DNA from: Vreelandella andesensis
Lineage (GTDB): Bacteria; Pseudomonadota; Gammaproteobacteria; Pseudomonadales; Halomonadaceae
Direction of reading: 5' to 3'
DNA length: 64,000 nt
Assembly (NCBI RefSeq): GCF_003989795.1
Contig: NZ_RZHG01000018.1
Coordinates: forward strand, 94,772-158,771
Positions 1-8,256 of this stretch are shown here, in pieces. Made by a program: the position numbers and the translations under genes. The notes under the pieces are model-generated. The model saw only the letters and a list, made by a program, of their open reading frames with translations. It was not told where the DNA came from and searched no databases. Within the stretch, counting starts at the first letter, position 1. Each line of letters starts with the position of its first letter.

Positions 1-559
1 CCTTGACGCGGCCCCCGCTCAATGTGCGTTTGCTGCCGTCGGGAAAGATCCGCTCCAAGTTGACCAGTTCGCCCTCATAAAACATGGGCATCAACAGCAT
101 CTCACCGCGCTGGCGCAAAGCGTGGGGCGGTAGACGTTTGCGGACCAGCCAGGGGTGGGCCGGATCACCGGGGCCAGCCTCGGCCCACCAGTGCCGGGCC
201 TTGTCGGCGGCCATTTCCGCTTGCTGATGGCGCTCTCGGTCTTGGCGGTCACGCTCTCGCATGGCGTCCAACCGGGCTTGAGCGGCGGCCTCGGGATCGC
301 TGGCGCCGTGAAGCGTCACCACCTCGGAAACGTCCAGGTGCCAGATGCCAAAGCTCGCCGCCTGGGGGCTATGGATGCGATACCAGCCGTTGCCGTTACC
401 CTTGGACTTATCGGGAGCATCGAATCGCTCAAACTGCCCTGAAGCCTTGGGCACCAGCGTCACACCATAGGAAATCAAGGCTTCAGCCAGGGCGGCCTCA
501 ATGGTGCTATGTACTAATTTCGCAGGAGTTGAATGCGCAGAAGTGCTTTGGGTACACAT
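1..559 (-). CDS. TOPRIM-type DNA primase of an integrated element (N-terminal part, runs off the window)
   Basis: An open frame runs from an ATG at 559 to the window edge without a stop, so only the first ~186 residues are seen. The segment reading ARHWWAEAG...PWLVRKRLP, followed by LVNLERIFPDGSKR and LSGGRVKG, resembles the region just before the TOPRIM domain in plasmid, phage and ICE primases of the TraC/alpha type, which make primers for element replication. The start codon overlaps the alpA stop as TGATG, implying translational coupling. It belongs to the same element as the integrase at 1739-3034. The catalytic TOPRIM acidic residues lie outside the window, so the assignment rests on the N-terminal pattern. 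Confidence 0.7.
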   Translation of the reverse strand, partial: MCTQSTSAHSTPAKLVHSTIEAALAEALISYGVTLVPKASGQFERFDAPDKSKGNGNGWYRIHSPQAASFGIWHLDVSEVVTLHGASDPEAAAQARLDAMRERDRQDRERHQQAEMAADKARHWWAEAGPGDPAHPWLVRKRLPPHALRQRGEMLLMPMFYEGELVNLERIFPDGSKRTLSGGRVK

Positions 560-750
560 CAGCAAGCCCTCCCGTTCTGGCTTGCTTCCCAGGCCTCAAG
601 TTCTGACAAGCGCCAGCGTGTAGCTGCCGGACCAAGACGTTTTGGCTTCGGGAAGTCAGAGCGCTCACGGGACCAGCGCCATACGGTTGGGACTGAAATT
701 GCCAAGCGTTCTGCCACTTGACGAACTGTAAGGAAGGTACTGGCTGTCAT
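559..750 (-). CDS. alpA: AlpA-family helix-turn-helix regulator/excisionase
   Basis: A 63-residue protein with the MerR-like winged-helix pattern of AlpA: LTVRQVAERLAISVPTVWRW (residues ~7-26), then RLGPAATRWRLSELEAW. AlpA-type proteins regulate integrase expression or act as recombination directionality factors in P4-like elements. The gene is directly upstream of, and overlaps by one base, the primase gene on the same strand. Its Shine-Dalgarno-like GAGGTGA lies inside one arm of a perfect inverted repeat at 754-788, so translation or transcription is probably controlled there. Length is normal for the family. Confidence 0.85.
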   Translation of the reverse strand: MTASTFLTVRQVAERLAISVPTVWRWSRERSDFPKPKRLGPAATRWRLSELEAWEASQNGRAC

Positions 751-753
751 GAT

Positions 754-788
754 GATTCACCTCGTATTTAGTGAGTACGAGGTGAATC
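754..788 (-). promoter_or_regulatory. 13-bp perfect inverted repeat covering the alpA ribosome-binding site
   Basis: Arms at 754-766 and 776-788 are exact reverse complements (GATTCACCTCGTA / TACGAGGTGAATC) around a 9-base spacer. On the minus strand the arm nearest alpA contains GAGGTGA about 7 bases before the ATG. It could be an operator for AlpA or another repressor, or an RNA hairpin hiding the ribosome-binding site. The symmetry is directly seen; the function is inferred. Confidence 0.65.
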
Positions 789-846
789 GTGAAGCTTCAG
801 TCGATCATTTTGGTGTAAATACAGTTATGTAAAATGTACTAAATAA

Positions 847-1608
847 TCACCGGTAACTTTTTGCATAAGCAGCTAATGCTTCACCCAACAACCGCTTAAG
901 CTTTTCCTCACTCATGCCTGAAACATTGCCAGCCTGAGTTTCCATAGCCTTGGCGATCTGAGTACAATTCGGCTTCTCCCCCCACTGATATTTATGCTTA
1001 TCTGTACCAGTATAGGCAATCACTTCTGTGAGAAGCCCAAGCGCTTCCAGAGCTTTCACCTCATCACTGGAACGATGCTGCTTCTCTCCTTCCCCCGCTT
1101 CGGAGCGAAGTTTTGAAGCGAAACTTTCCAAGTCATCTCTTTTGAAAAGCCACTCTTCTGGCGCTGGCCTGGCCGGCCTTTCAGGAAAGCTCTTTCCACT
1201 TGGTAAACTCCTAAACCGGTGCCCAGGAATAAAGGCTTCGTCATTGTCCGGGTCTTTCACATACCATTCACCCATTTGCGCGAAGGTTGAAGGTATCTGC
1301 AACTGATATTTGCCCATCAACACACAGTCGGTGTCGGCAGTATCAACCTTCATTCCGAGTAAAGGCGAGTGAGGAACCGGGTGCTCTTGCACAGAAAAGC
1401 TGAGGTGGAATTCTGGCACAGTGCCAATTTCAACCAGCCGCCATGCTGGCATTGAAAGCTCAACAAATATTGGTATGTCACCAGACTGAGCAAGCTCGAC
1501 CACTTGAGCAACCGTCACTTCCTCACTCAACATCATGCTCAAGCAATGAGCTGCTGTGTTCAAGGTATGCCATTGGCGACGTTTCAAAAGCGTTGCTGAA
1601 TAAACCAT
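847..1608 (-). CDS. Hypothetical element-borne protein
   Basis: A 253-residue soluble protein without a signal peptide or membrane segments. The start has a GAGG ribosome-binding site at good spacing. The central part contains PGHRFRSLPSGKSFPERPARP and WLFKRDDLESFASKL. The C-terminal ~60 residues (KPNCTQIAKAMETQAGN...SEEKLKRLLGEALAAY) look helical, like a small DNA-binding or assembly module. Proteins of this general look sit between integrase and alpA in gammaproteobacterial islands. I do not recognise a named family. It is probably transcribed in the same direction as the integrase and alpA, although a 130-base gap separates it from the integrase gene. Confidence 0.6.
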   Translation of the reverse strand: MVYSATLLKRRQWHTLNTAAHCLSMMLSEEVTVAQVVELAQSGDIPIFVELSMPAWRLVEIGTVPEFHLSFSVQEHPVPHSPLLGMKVDTADTDCVLMGKYQLQIPSTFAQMGEWYVKDPDNDEAFIPGHRFRSLPSGKSFPERPARPAPEEWLFKRDDLESFASKLRSEAGEGEKQHRSSDEVKALEALGLLTEVIAYTGTDKHKYQWGEKPNCTQIAKAMETQAGNVSGMSEEKLKRLLGEALAAYAKSYR

Positions 1609-1738
1609 TTATGCCTCATTAGCATCTGTGAAATCACTCCGTGTGATCCACGATAATATGCTATGGGGCTGGCAACCTCTAATGCAAAACCGAGGCCGGC
1701 ACCATCTGATATTGCACGTCATCATTTGGCCCGACTTG

Positions 1739-3034
1739 CTACGATTGCGCCTCTTGACGGATCGAAGTCACGCTGGCGCCAGCCTTGGCCGGTTCTGCGC
1801 AGTAGTCAGCCCAGGCCTTCATCAGCTTGGTACGCTGGGGCAGTAGTTCATCACGCGCGTAGGCGGCGCGGGTCGCATCGCTATTGACGTGGGCAAGCGC
1901 CAACTCGCTGACTTCATCAGGATAGCTTGAACGGTTACGCGCCCAATCCTTAAACGCACTGCGGAAACCATGGGGCACTACGGGGCGGGCATCGCTGGGG
2001 TCGGTGTACTGTTCGCCGCCTTCTTTTTCTTTGGTGGCGTTCATCCGCTTCACGGTGGCCAATATGGTCACGTCGCTTATTTTGCCACCACGCACCGCTG
2101 GGAATACCAATGGCTGGCCTTCCATACGGGGCAACGCTTCCAGCAGGGTAACGGCGGCGGGTGATAGCGGTATCCGGTGGGGCTTGCCTGCTTTCATGCG
2201 GTCAGCCGGGATAGTCCACACCTTGGCGCTCAGGTCGATTTCTTCCCAAGTAGCGCCGCGTATCTCACCAGACCGGGCGGCGGTCAGGATGGCGAACTCT
2301 AGCGCTCGGGCGCCCATGCCTTCACGGGTGCGTAGGTCTTGCAAGAACTCGGGGACGCGCTGCCAAGGCAATGCTGGAAAGTGTCGCTTGCCCTTCCCTA
2401 CTTTGGCGGGCTTGGCCAGCACTGCATCAAGGTTACCTTGCCAGCGGGCCGGGTTATCGCCGTTGCGATAGCCACGCACAGCAGCCCACGCCAGCACGCT
2501 TTCAATACGCTGGCGAACGCGGGTCGCTGTTTCCGTTTTGGTTTCCCATATTGGCTCTAACGCTTTCAGGACGTGGGGCAATTCCACATCACCAACCGGC
2601 ACTTCCCCTATATGGATGAAGGCGTAACGCTTTAGCGAGCCAATCCAGTCTTTGCGGTGCTTGGCGTTTCGGAACTCTTTTTCTTTGGTGGCGTGATACT
2701 GCTCAGCCGCTTCCCTGAACGTCAGGCGCTTGGCTTGGGCGGCAATATGCGCAGCGCGGGCGGCTTGGCGCTCTGCTACCGGGTCGATACCTTGCGCCAG
2801 CTTTTCGCGCAATTCTCGGGCCTTATTACGGGCATCACCAAGGGAAACGGTGGGGAAGCTCCCCAGACCAAAGCCACGGCGCCGATTACCTACCATCACG
2901 CGCAATACCCACGAGCGCCCACCACCGGGGCTAACCTGTAACAGCAGGCCGGGAACCCCCCCAACGGGGTGAAAGCCAGGGCGGTCTATACGCCTCACTT
3001 CAGCCGCGCTTAATTCTTTCGCTACCTTGGGCAT
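1739..3034 (-). CDS. int: P4-type tyrosine recombinase/integrase
   Basis: About 431 residues, the usual size for P4-like integrases. The N-terminal DUF4102 arm-binding domain (residues ~1-85) contains GLLLQVSPGGGRSWVLR and FGLGSFPTVSLGDARNKA. A core-binding SAM-like domain follows, then the catalytic domain with Arg in AARSGEIRG, Lys in MKAGKPHRIPL, the HxxR box HGFRS, and Tyr in ATRAAYAR. It catalyses site-specific insertion and excision of the element. I start at the ATG at 3034, which has an AGGAG site 8 bases upstream; an in-frame upstream ATG at 3061 would add nine residues. The gene lies next to the proposed attachment site at 3197-3214, so the element extends to the left. Confidence 0.93.
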   Translation of the reverse strand: MPKVAKELSAAEVRRIDRPGFHPVGGVPGLLLQVSPGGGRSWVLRVMVGNRRRGFGLGSFPTVSLGDARNKARELREKLAQGIDPVAERQAARAAHIAAQAKRLTFREAAEQYHATKEKEFRNAKHRKDWIGSLKRYAFIHIGEVPVGDVELPHVLKALEPIWETKTETATRVRQRIESVLAWAAVRGYRNGDNPARWQGNLDAVLAKPAKVGKGKRHFPALPWQRVPEFLQDLRTREGMGARALEFAILTAARSGEIRGATWEEIDLSAKVWTIPADRMKAGKPHRIPLSPAAVTLLEALPRMEGQPLVFPAVRGGKISDVTILATVKRMNATKEKEGGEQYTDPSDARPVVPHGFRSAFKDWARNRSSYPDEVSELALAHVNSDATRAAYARDELLPQRTKLMKAWADYCAEPAKAGASVTSIRQEAQS

Positions 3035-3196
3035 CGCCTTTGCTCCTATACGCCATCCCATTAGCCAACCTATTAGCCATAAAGAATAGCATAGGGTGAT
3101 ATTAGGCGATACACGATAAGATAACCAAAGCCAGCAACCACGCGGCTTTCAATAGGTTATAGACACTCAGTGATATAGCATGATATGTTGGGAAGG

Positions 3197-3214
3197 TGGA
3201 CGCCGCCTCCACCA
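3197..3214 (+). other. Probable attachment site: tmRNA/tRNA-Ala-like 3' end
   Basis: The stretch ending CGCCTCC-A-CCA (3204-3214) reads as a 3' acceptor strand, discriminator A and CCA tail. T at the position equivalent to 70 would form the G-U wobble diagnostic of tmRNA and tRNA-Ala. No complete tRNA or tmRNA precedes it (there is no T-loop TTCGA), and a terminator follows 50 bases later. This is what is left when an element inserts into the 3' end of such a gene; the intact gene would then be at the far left end of the element, outside the window. Inference only. Confidence 0.5.
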
Positions 3215-3262
3215 CACAAAAGGTTTCAAGAGTTCTTAAGACCTCCCAAGAAACCAGCAACG

Positions 3263-3284
3263 AAGCGCCTCAGGGCGCTTTTTT
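3263..3284 (+). terminator. Intrinsic terminator after the proposed attachment site
   Basis: AAGCGCC, loop TCAG, GGCGCTT, then a run of T. No gene on the plus strand reads into it inside the window. That fits a terminator originally belonging to the RNA gene whose 3' end forms the attachment site. Confidence 0.75.
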
Positions 3285-3381
3285 GTTGTCTAGCGTTCTC
3301 GCTCGTTACGTTGACACCCCACTCTTTATGGGGGCATCAATGGGGGTATGGCGTCGCAACTACAGGGAGACCTTGCCCCAG

Positions 3382-4497
3382 CTAATCATGCTTGGCGGCG
3401 TCTTCGGCACCCTCCTCGACCATCTCTTCGGCTTTTTTCTCCGCTTCTATTGAAGCCTCAGGCTCTCCTTGATCTTTCCGTCCAACAGCTAGCGTAGTAG
3501 AGAGTCCGAAGTGATCCGAGCCTTGCACTTTCACTCTGTCGATATCAATAAGGTGGAAGCCGTCAGAAACGAACAGATGGTCAATCGGGTAACGCCACAA
3601 TGGGTAATCCGCGTGGTAGGTGCTAAGCAATCGCCGGCCACGGCGGGGATCTTTTAGATCGCTCAAGTCAGCGAAAAGCTTAGTGGTACCAGACCACGCA
3701 ACGTCATTAAAGTCACCGGTGACGATCCAGCGGTTGTCCGGGTCTTTTTCAACATGGCGAGCAATAAGCATGAGCTCTGCGTCGCGTTCACGACTGTCCC
3801 GACGCTCATCCTCGTTGCTAACAGTTGTTTCCTGCAGCCCTGGGGGGACTGGGTGAGCGCCAACAAAGCGCACCGGCCCGATGCCTGGCACGTCAATCGT
3901 TGCGAAAATCGAAGGCCGACGCTCAGAGACTAAATACTCGACCTTCTGCTCGAGCAACGAAATCCGTGACCATAACACTATCCCAAGCCCCTCACCGCGA
4001 ACCTCTCCCACCCGATGGGGATAGTCCTCATCAAGTGGTGCCAGCTCCTCGGCCCAATCGCTATCAACTTCAATTAGCAGCAGTAGATCAGGATCCTCAC
4101 GCCGAACCATCGCCATTACCTCTGCGTAGTGGTCGTTCGTGTAAGTGACATTCGCCGTCAGCACTTTTAGCGTCGTCTGGTTTTCGCCAGGCTGTATCTC
4201 AGCGTTGGGCACCTCTGTCGACCAAACCGATGTGAACGGAAGGATGTGAGACAAGTGCCATCCTCCTATCGCAAAGATCACCACTACCCACACGGCGTGC
4301 TCTTTTCGTGGGCGCTTAATCCACGCGTGCAGGCCCAGCAGCAGTAATGGCAAGAGCAACGCACCCGCTAGCTGCAATCGTGGAAAATCCCATAGCCTGA
4401 TCCACCACTGACCGCTAGGTATTAATGGCAGCAAGGCCACTGCCACCATGAAAAGTAACAACAACCGGATGACCGTGAGAAGGAGTTTTAACAACAT
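3382..4497 (-). CDS. Membrane-anchored endonuclease/exonuclease/phosphatase (EEP) family protein
   Basis: The first ~95 residues form three hydrophobic segments (starting MLLKLLLTVIRLLLLFMV), followed by an EEP domain from about residue 110 (TTLKVLTANV...PDLLLLIEVDSDW). Family signatures visible are TGDFND, YPIDHLF and GSDHFGL near the C-terminal end, holding the metal-binding Asp/Asn and catalytic His. The C-terminus is a short Glu/Ala/Lys-rich tail. The domain would lie outside the membrane and cleave an unknown phosphodiester or phosphoester. I start at the ATG at 4497 because AGAGG precedes it; a TTG at 4515 is in frame. Confidence 0.85.
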   Translation of the reverse strand: MLLKLLLTVIRLLLLFMVAVALLPLIPSGQWWIRLWDFPRLQLAGALLLPLLLLGLHAWIKRPRKEHAVWVVVIFAIGGWHLSHILPFTSVWSTEVPNAEIQPGENQTTLKVLTANVTYTNDHYAEVMAMVRREDPDLLLLIEVDSDWAEELAPLDEDYPHRVGEVRGEGLGIVLWSRISLLEQKVEYLVSERRPSIFATIDVPGIGPVRFVGAHPVPPGLQETTVSNEDERRDSRERDAELMLIARHVEKDPDNRWIVTGDFNDVAWSGTTKLFADLSDLKDPRRGRRLLSTYHADYPLWRYPIDHLFVSDGFHLIDIDRVKVQGSDHFGLSTTLAVGRKDQGEPEASIEAEKKAEEMVEEGAEDAAKHD

Positions 4498-4553
4498 GAA
4501 ACCTCTCAAACGCAACAGCGGTAACCGAGAGAATCCCGATTATACCGACCTAG

Positions 4554-4722
4554 CAGCCTGTCGGACTTTCGATAACGTCGTGAGGTACTCGCATCATACG
4601 GCCACTACTGGAACGTTGCCATGAGCCGCTTCATCCCCGTTGGCCGCCAAACCAATTATCTCCTGTCGCTTTCGATGAACGAGTGACTGCCCGATGGCCA
4701 TCTGGCGCGGAATTTAAAATTG
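4554..4722 (+). mobile_element. Remnant of an IS1182-like element (left end and transposase N-terminus)
   Basis: CAGCCTGTCGGACTTT at 4554 looks like an IS terminus. From 4621 an ATG opens MSRFIPVGRQTNYLLSLSMNE, then an in-frame TGA where related transposases have Trp, then LPDGHLAR. This matches the remembered start of IS1182-type transposases (MSRF.P.DR.T..LLPPSVDEWLPE.HLAR). Homology stops near 4720, so the rest is deleted. It is a dead fragment upstream of the EEP gene. The identification is from memory of the family and was not searched. Confidence 0.6.
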
Positions 4723-5175
4723 GGCACATAGGTCGAAACACATATTCATATTAGTGTTTTGAACGGCCACTAGGCTTCCCAAAGCATCATTTTTTCTAAA
4801 CTATATTACGTTTAATAAAATAAATAGCATGAATAAGGTTCGCCTAAACAGAAAATCATGCGGCGAACCGCCCAATACAAAAGCTCGTAAAAATGGGGCC
4901 ATATTTGGAGGCATAACCCCATGCAGCATTGCACACTGTGTATGCCTGTATGTATGCATTACGAAAATGTGAACCAGTGGGATACAAGTCATAAAGCGCT
5001 GCGAAATTAAGTGCCGATCGCTGGCTGACACGGTATTAGCGATACTGGAACCAGAGGAAAAAGCCTTCAGGAAACTGGGAGCTAAGTGCGGAATATGTTC
5101 ATAGCGAACGTGATTTGCAGAGCATGTGCAACACCATGATTACTTCCGTGCACATGATTACAACACTGAGTACGC
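4723..5175. other. Intergenic stretch without a recognisable gene
   Basis: An AT-richer stretch between the IS remnant and the tandem repeat. The only sizeable frame (4801-5031, minus) has a composition and start that do not look like a protein gene. No hairpin terminator, RNA gene or inverted repeat stands out. It may be decayed flanking DNA of the IS. Confidence 0.4.
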
Positions 5176-5217
5176 TAAGCCCTAACTAATAAGCCCTAAC
5201 TAATAAGCCCTAACTAA
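5176..5217. repeat. Three perfect 14-bp tandem repeats
   Basis: The unit TAAGCCCTAACTAA is repeated three times without change at 5176, 5190 and 5204. The array lies just beyond the terminator of the DadA-like gene. No function is evident; the exact identity of the copies suggests recent slippage. Confidence 0.85.
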
Positions 5218-5224
5218 ATAGCGA

Positions 5225-5258
5225 TAAAAAAGCCCGCCGCACATTAATGAGACGGGCG
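5225..5258 (-). terminator. Intrinsic terminator of the DadA-like gene
   Basis: Read on the minus strand, GCCCG (5257-5253) pairs with CGGGC (5236-5232) across a 16-base interior that contains further pairing, followed by TTTTTT. It lies 34-67 bases after the stop codon at 5292. Confidence 0.7.
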
Positions 5259-5291
5259 CTCCTGCTTGCTTGCAGCATTGCTTGACGGCAA

Positions 5292-6554
5292 TTAACGCCC
5301 CGTCAGGGCGAACCGCGATGCGCTAAAGGGGCGACTATCCAACTGGCTATCACGCCCTTGCAGCATATCGGCCACCAGACGCCCTGTTGTGGCACCAACT
5401 GTTAACCCTAGTTGTCCATGGCCAAATGCCATCGCCACGTTTTCCAGCAATGGCGATTTATCAATCACAGGCTTGGTGTCGGGTAGGAAAGGTCGCCAGC
5501 CAGCGCCAAATTCCATACCTGTCGTATTCAGCGATGGCAGCAGCGTTTTAGCTTTTTCAAGAATGATCTCCGCACGCTTGAAATTCGGTTCGGCATGCTT
5601 GCCAGCAAACTCGATGGTGCCGCCGATCTGCAGCCCTCGTTCCATAGGAATCAGACCAAAACCACCGTCTGCATAAAAAGTGGCGTGGGTTAAATCGACG
5701 CCGGGATTGGGCAGCAATACCTGATAGCCACCGACTTTAATCAACGGCACCTTAATGCCCAATGTTTCAAAAAATGCCGAACTGCCGTTACCGGCGGCGA
5801 CGACCACCTGCTCGGCTGGCTGCATCTCACCCGTGGCCAATGTCACACCAATAGCACGACGCCCCTGACTCTCAATGCGAGCCACGCTACCCTGAACAAC
5901 GTTGCCGCCCTGCTCTACAAAACTGTGGGTGAGCTCGGTCAGGAAGGCTTCGGTATCACACACTGTGCGCCAATCCGACAACAACAAACCGTGAGAAAAG
6001 CGACCCGCCAACGCAGGCTCCATGGCTGCAATCTGTTCAGCATTGAGGGTTTCGGAGACGAATCCTAGCGAGCGGCGTAGCTCCACGTAAGTTTGTTCAT
6101 GGGCTAGACCAGCTGCATCATCAAACAGCTCGAGCGTTGGTTGATGGCCAATCAGATCATCACGACGGCACTTCGCCAGCAAGGGTGCATAATCCTGAAA
6201 GGAACAGCGTGTTAACGATGCTAACTCGTGGGCGATAGTGTCGATACGCGATCGCCGCGCGTGGGTGATGAAGCGCAGCATCCAAGGCAGCAGCCCAGGT
6301 AATGCGGATGGCCGAAGTGCAAGCGGCCCCCTTTGATCCAGCAGCCATCCAGGCACTTTTTTAATAATGCCCGGCTTGGACTGTGGAATAATTTCACTAA
6401 CCGCGATCTGCCCGCAGCTCCACTTAGCCGTACTATCGCCAGCCTTAGCAGGCTCTACAAGCGTTACATCGAGCCCCTCTTTCCGCAGATATAGTGCACA
6501 GCAAATACCAACGATTCCACCACCGATTACCACGGTTGGATGCGTTGTAGTCAT
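5292..6554 (-). CDS. FAD-dependent D-amino-acid dehydrogenase-like oxidoreductase (DadA family)
   Basis: 420 residues. A Rossmann FAD-binding motif sits at the N-terminus (VVIGGGIVGICCALYLRKEG) and a C-terminal FAD motif reads MAFGHGQLGLTVGATTGRLV. The whole is a DAO-fold protein of the DadA type, which oxidatively deaminates D-amino acids or related secondary amines at the membrane and passes electrons to the respiratory chain. The conserved GAGWRPFLPDTKPVI segment is present. Exact substrate cannot be read: D-alanine, D-hydroxyproline and opine-like substrates occur in this family. Its upstream neighbour on the same strand is the NhaC antiporter, separated by a terminator, so it is probably its own transcript. 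Confidence 0.85.
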   Translation of the reverse strand: MTTTHPTVVIGGGIVGICCALYLRKEGLDVTLVEPAKAGDSTAKWSCGQIAVSEIIPQSKPGIIKKVPGWLLDQRGPLALRPSALPGLLPWMLRFITHARRSRIDTIAHELASLTRCSFQDYAPLLAKCRRDDLIGHQPTLELFDDAAGLAHEQTYVELRRSLGFVSETLNAEQIAAMEPALAGRFSHGLLLSDWRTVCDTEAFLTELTHSFVEQGGNVVQGSVARIESQGRRAIGVTLATGEMQPAEQVVVAAGNGSSAFFETLGIKVPLIKVGGYQVLLPNPGVDLTHATFYADGGFGLIPMERGLQIGGTIEFAGKHAEPNFKRAEIILEKAKTLLPSLNTTGMEFGAGWRPFLPDTKPVIDKSPLLENVAMAFGHGQLGLTVGATTGRLVADMLQGRDSQLDSRPFSASRFALTGR

Positions 6555-6647
6555 TAGTATCCTCCTGATTTTCCTTAGCCATGCTTGCTAAACCTAAGCC
6601 AATAGCGCTTCAGTTGCCTGGCATAAAGCTTAAGAAAATGCCTAACG

Positions 6648-6688
6648 TTATAAAGACAAGCACCCCGCCTTTCACAGGTCGGGGTGCT
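6648..6688 (-). terminator. Intrinsic terminator of nhaC
   Basis: AGCACCCCG and CGGGGTGCT (6659-6667 and 6680-6688) form a perfect 9-bp stem around 12 bases. On the minus strand it is followed by a T-rich run. It separates nhaC from the DadA-like gene. Confidence 0.75.
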
Positions 6689-6723
6689 GTCTCATCGGTA
6701 AAGCTATTAACGGTTAATGGCGA

Positions 6724-8256
6724 TCAACTTGAGCTAGGAGCAGGCGTCGGGCTAGTAACAGCTGCGCCCGCAGCAGCACCCAATGCTTCGGTAGATGCAA
6801 TTGCTTCTCCCTGCTTATCCCACAGCGCACGCTCTTCATCGGTCGCTTTAGGCGAGAACAAACCCGTCTGCGCGTAGATAATACCGATCAACGGCGACAA
6901 CCAGCAGGCAAAGGCCAGCGGAATATATAGCAGGTTCTCAACGTTACCTTCACCAATACCCAGCCCTAATACGCTAATAACGAAGGCACCACCTGCGTTC
7001 CAGGGAATGAGCGGTGACATCAACGTTCCACCCTCTTCAACACCACGCGACAGGTTAAGCGTCGAGTAGCCCAAACCACGGTAGGTTGGTGCATACATAC
7101 GGCCTGGTAACGCGACGGATAGGTAGGGGTCACCCGCCACCAGGTTAGTGGCAAAGGAGGTAGCAATCGCAGACGTTTGAACACCTTTGAACGAGCGCAC
7201 CTTGGCCATAATGGCTTTAATGATGGTCTCCAGGCAGCCTGTTTTCTCCAACGCTCCACCGAAGCCCAGGGCGATCAGGATCAACGAAATAGTCCACATC
7301 ATTGACTGGATACCGCCGCGGTTCAGCAGGCTGTCCATGGCTTCCACGCCTGTTTCAATGGAGTAACCATAGTTAGCGTAAGTGACGATATCGTGCAGGC
7401 CAACACCCTGAACCGCCATGGCGGTGACCGCACCCGCCATTACGCCAGCGAACAGAGAAGGAATCGGCGGCATTTTCTTAACGGCCAAGCCAATAACCAG
7501 CAGCGCTGGCAACAGCAACCAGACAGAAATAGTAAAGTGTTCGTCTAGTGACGCAGTGATGGCGTCAATACGCTCAAAGGAGGCCGCTTGATCATCGATC
7601 ATGGTGAAGCCCACCACCAGATAGATGACTAATGCGATCAACATGGCCGGAATCGTCGTTGGCATCATGTTTTTGATATGCGAGAACACATCGTTGCCAG
7701 TAACCGCCGCTGCCAGGTTAGTGGTGTCGGAAAGCGGAGACACCTTGTCGCCAAAGAATGCACCGGAAACCACCGCGCCTGCCGTCCAGTAAATTGGTAT
7801 TTCAAACCCAGCACCGATACCAACCAGCGCCAACCCTACCGTACCAACGGTACCCCAGGAAGTCCCCAAAGAAACGGAGACCACCGCACAGATCAACATT
7901 GCCGCAGCAAGGAAGAAAGCAGGAGATAAAATAAGTAGGCCGTAATAGATCAGACTGGGCACGGTACCGCTGGCAATCCAGACGCCAATAATCATGCCCA
8001 CTAAGATCAACACCGAAACCGATGGCAGCGACACGTTGATAACGTGGAATGCCCCATCTTCAATACGTTTCCACCGAAAACCAAGCTTAACACCCACTAG
8101 TGAGGTTATTGCCAAGCCAATGGCCAGCGGAATATGCGGGGTAAAGTCGCCAAAATAGAAAATCTGCACCCCAATGGCGATCAGTGTCAGCACAACGGGC
8201 ACAAGGGCAAGCCCGAGACTGGGTTTTTGACGGACCCTTTTTGGTTTTTCTTCCAT
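6724..8256 (-). CDS. nhaC: Na+/H+ antiporter, NhaC family
   Basis: 510 residues with about a dozen hydrophobic segments. The family hallmark GAFFGDKVSPLSDTTNLAAA is at about residues 165-185, and SLGTSWGTVGTVG precedes it. The second half repeats the fold (GGTLMSPLIPWNAGGAF). It exchanges cytoplasmic Na+ for external protons and so helps Na+ and pH homeostasis in a salty or alkaline habitat. It is transcribed alone: a 500-base intergenic region lies upstream and a terminator downstream. An unusually Ala/Ser/Pro-rich C-terminal tail may be cytoplasmic. Some NhaC homologues exchange organic acids instead. Confidence 0.9.
   Translation of the reverse strand: MEEKPKRVRQKPSLGLALVPVVLTLIAIGVQIFYFGDFTPHIPLAIGLAITSLVGVKLGFRWKRIEDGAFHVINVSLPSVSVLILVGMIIGVWIASGTVPSLIYYGLLILSPAFFLAAAMLICAVVSVSLGTSWGTVGTVGLALVGIGAGFEIPIYWTAGAVVSGAFFGDKVSPLSDTTNLAAAVTGNDVFSHIKNMMPTTIPAMLIALVIYLVVGFTMIDDQAASFERIDAITASLDEHFTISVWLLLPALLVIGLAVKKMPPIPSLFAGVMAGAVTAMAVQGVGLHDIVTYANYGYSIETGVEAMDSLLNRGGIQSMMWTISLILIALGFGGALEKTGCLETIIKAIMAKVRSFKGVQTSAIATSFATNLVAGDPYLSVALPGRMYAPTYRGLGYSTLNLSRGVEEGGTLMSPLIPWNAGGAFVISVLGLGIGEGNVENLLYIPLAFACWLSPLIGIIYAQTGLFSPKATDEERALWDKQGEAIASTEALGAAAGAAVTSPTPAPSSS

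Noticed and set aside
3100..3214. A complete tmRNA or tRNA gene at the attachment site
   Set aside because: Only the 3' acceptor strand is present; no T-loop or other arms can be found.
3185..3453. Plus-strand frames across the attachment site
   Set aside because: They run over the RNA-like 3' end and a terminator and have no protein features.
4801..5031. A 76-codon minus-strand frame in the intergenic region after the IS remnant
   Set aside because: Composition (Met/His/Cys-rich, no ribosome-binding site) and position in decayed DNA do not look like a protein gene.
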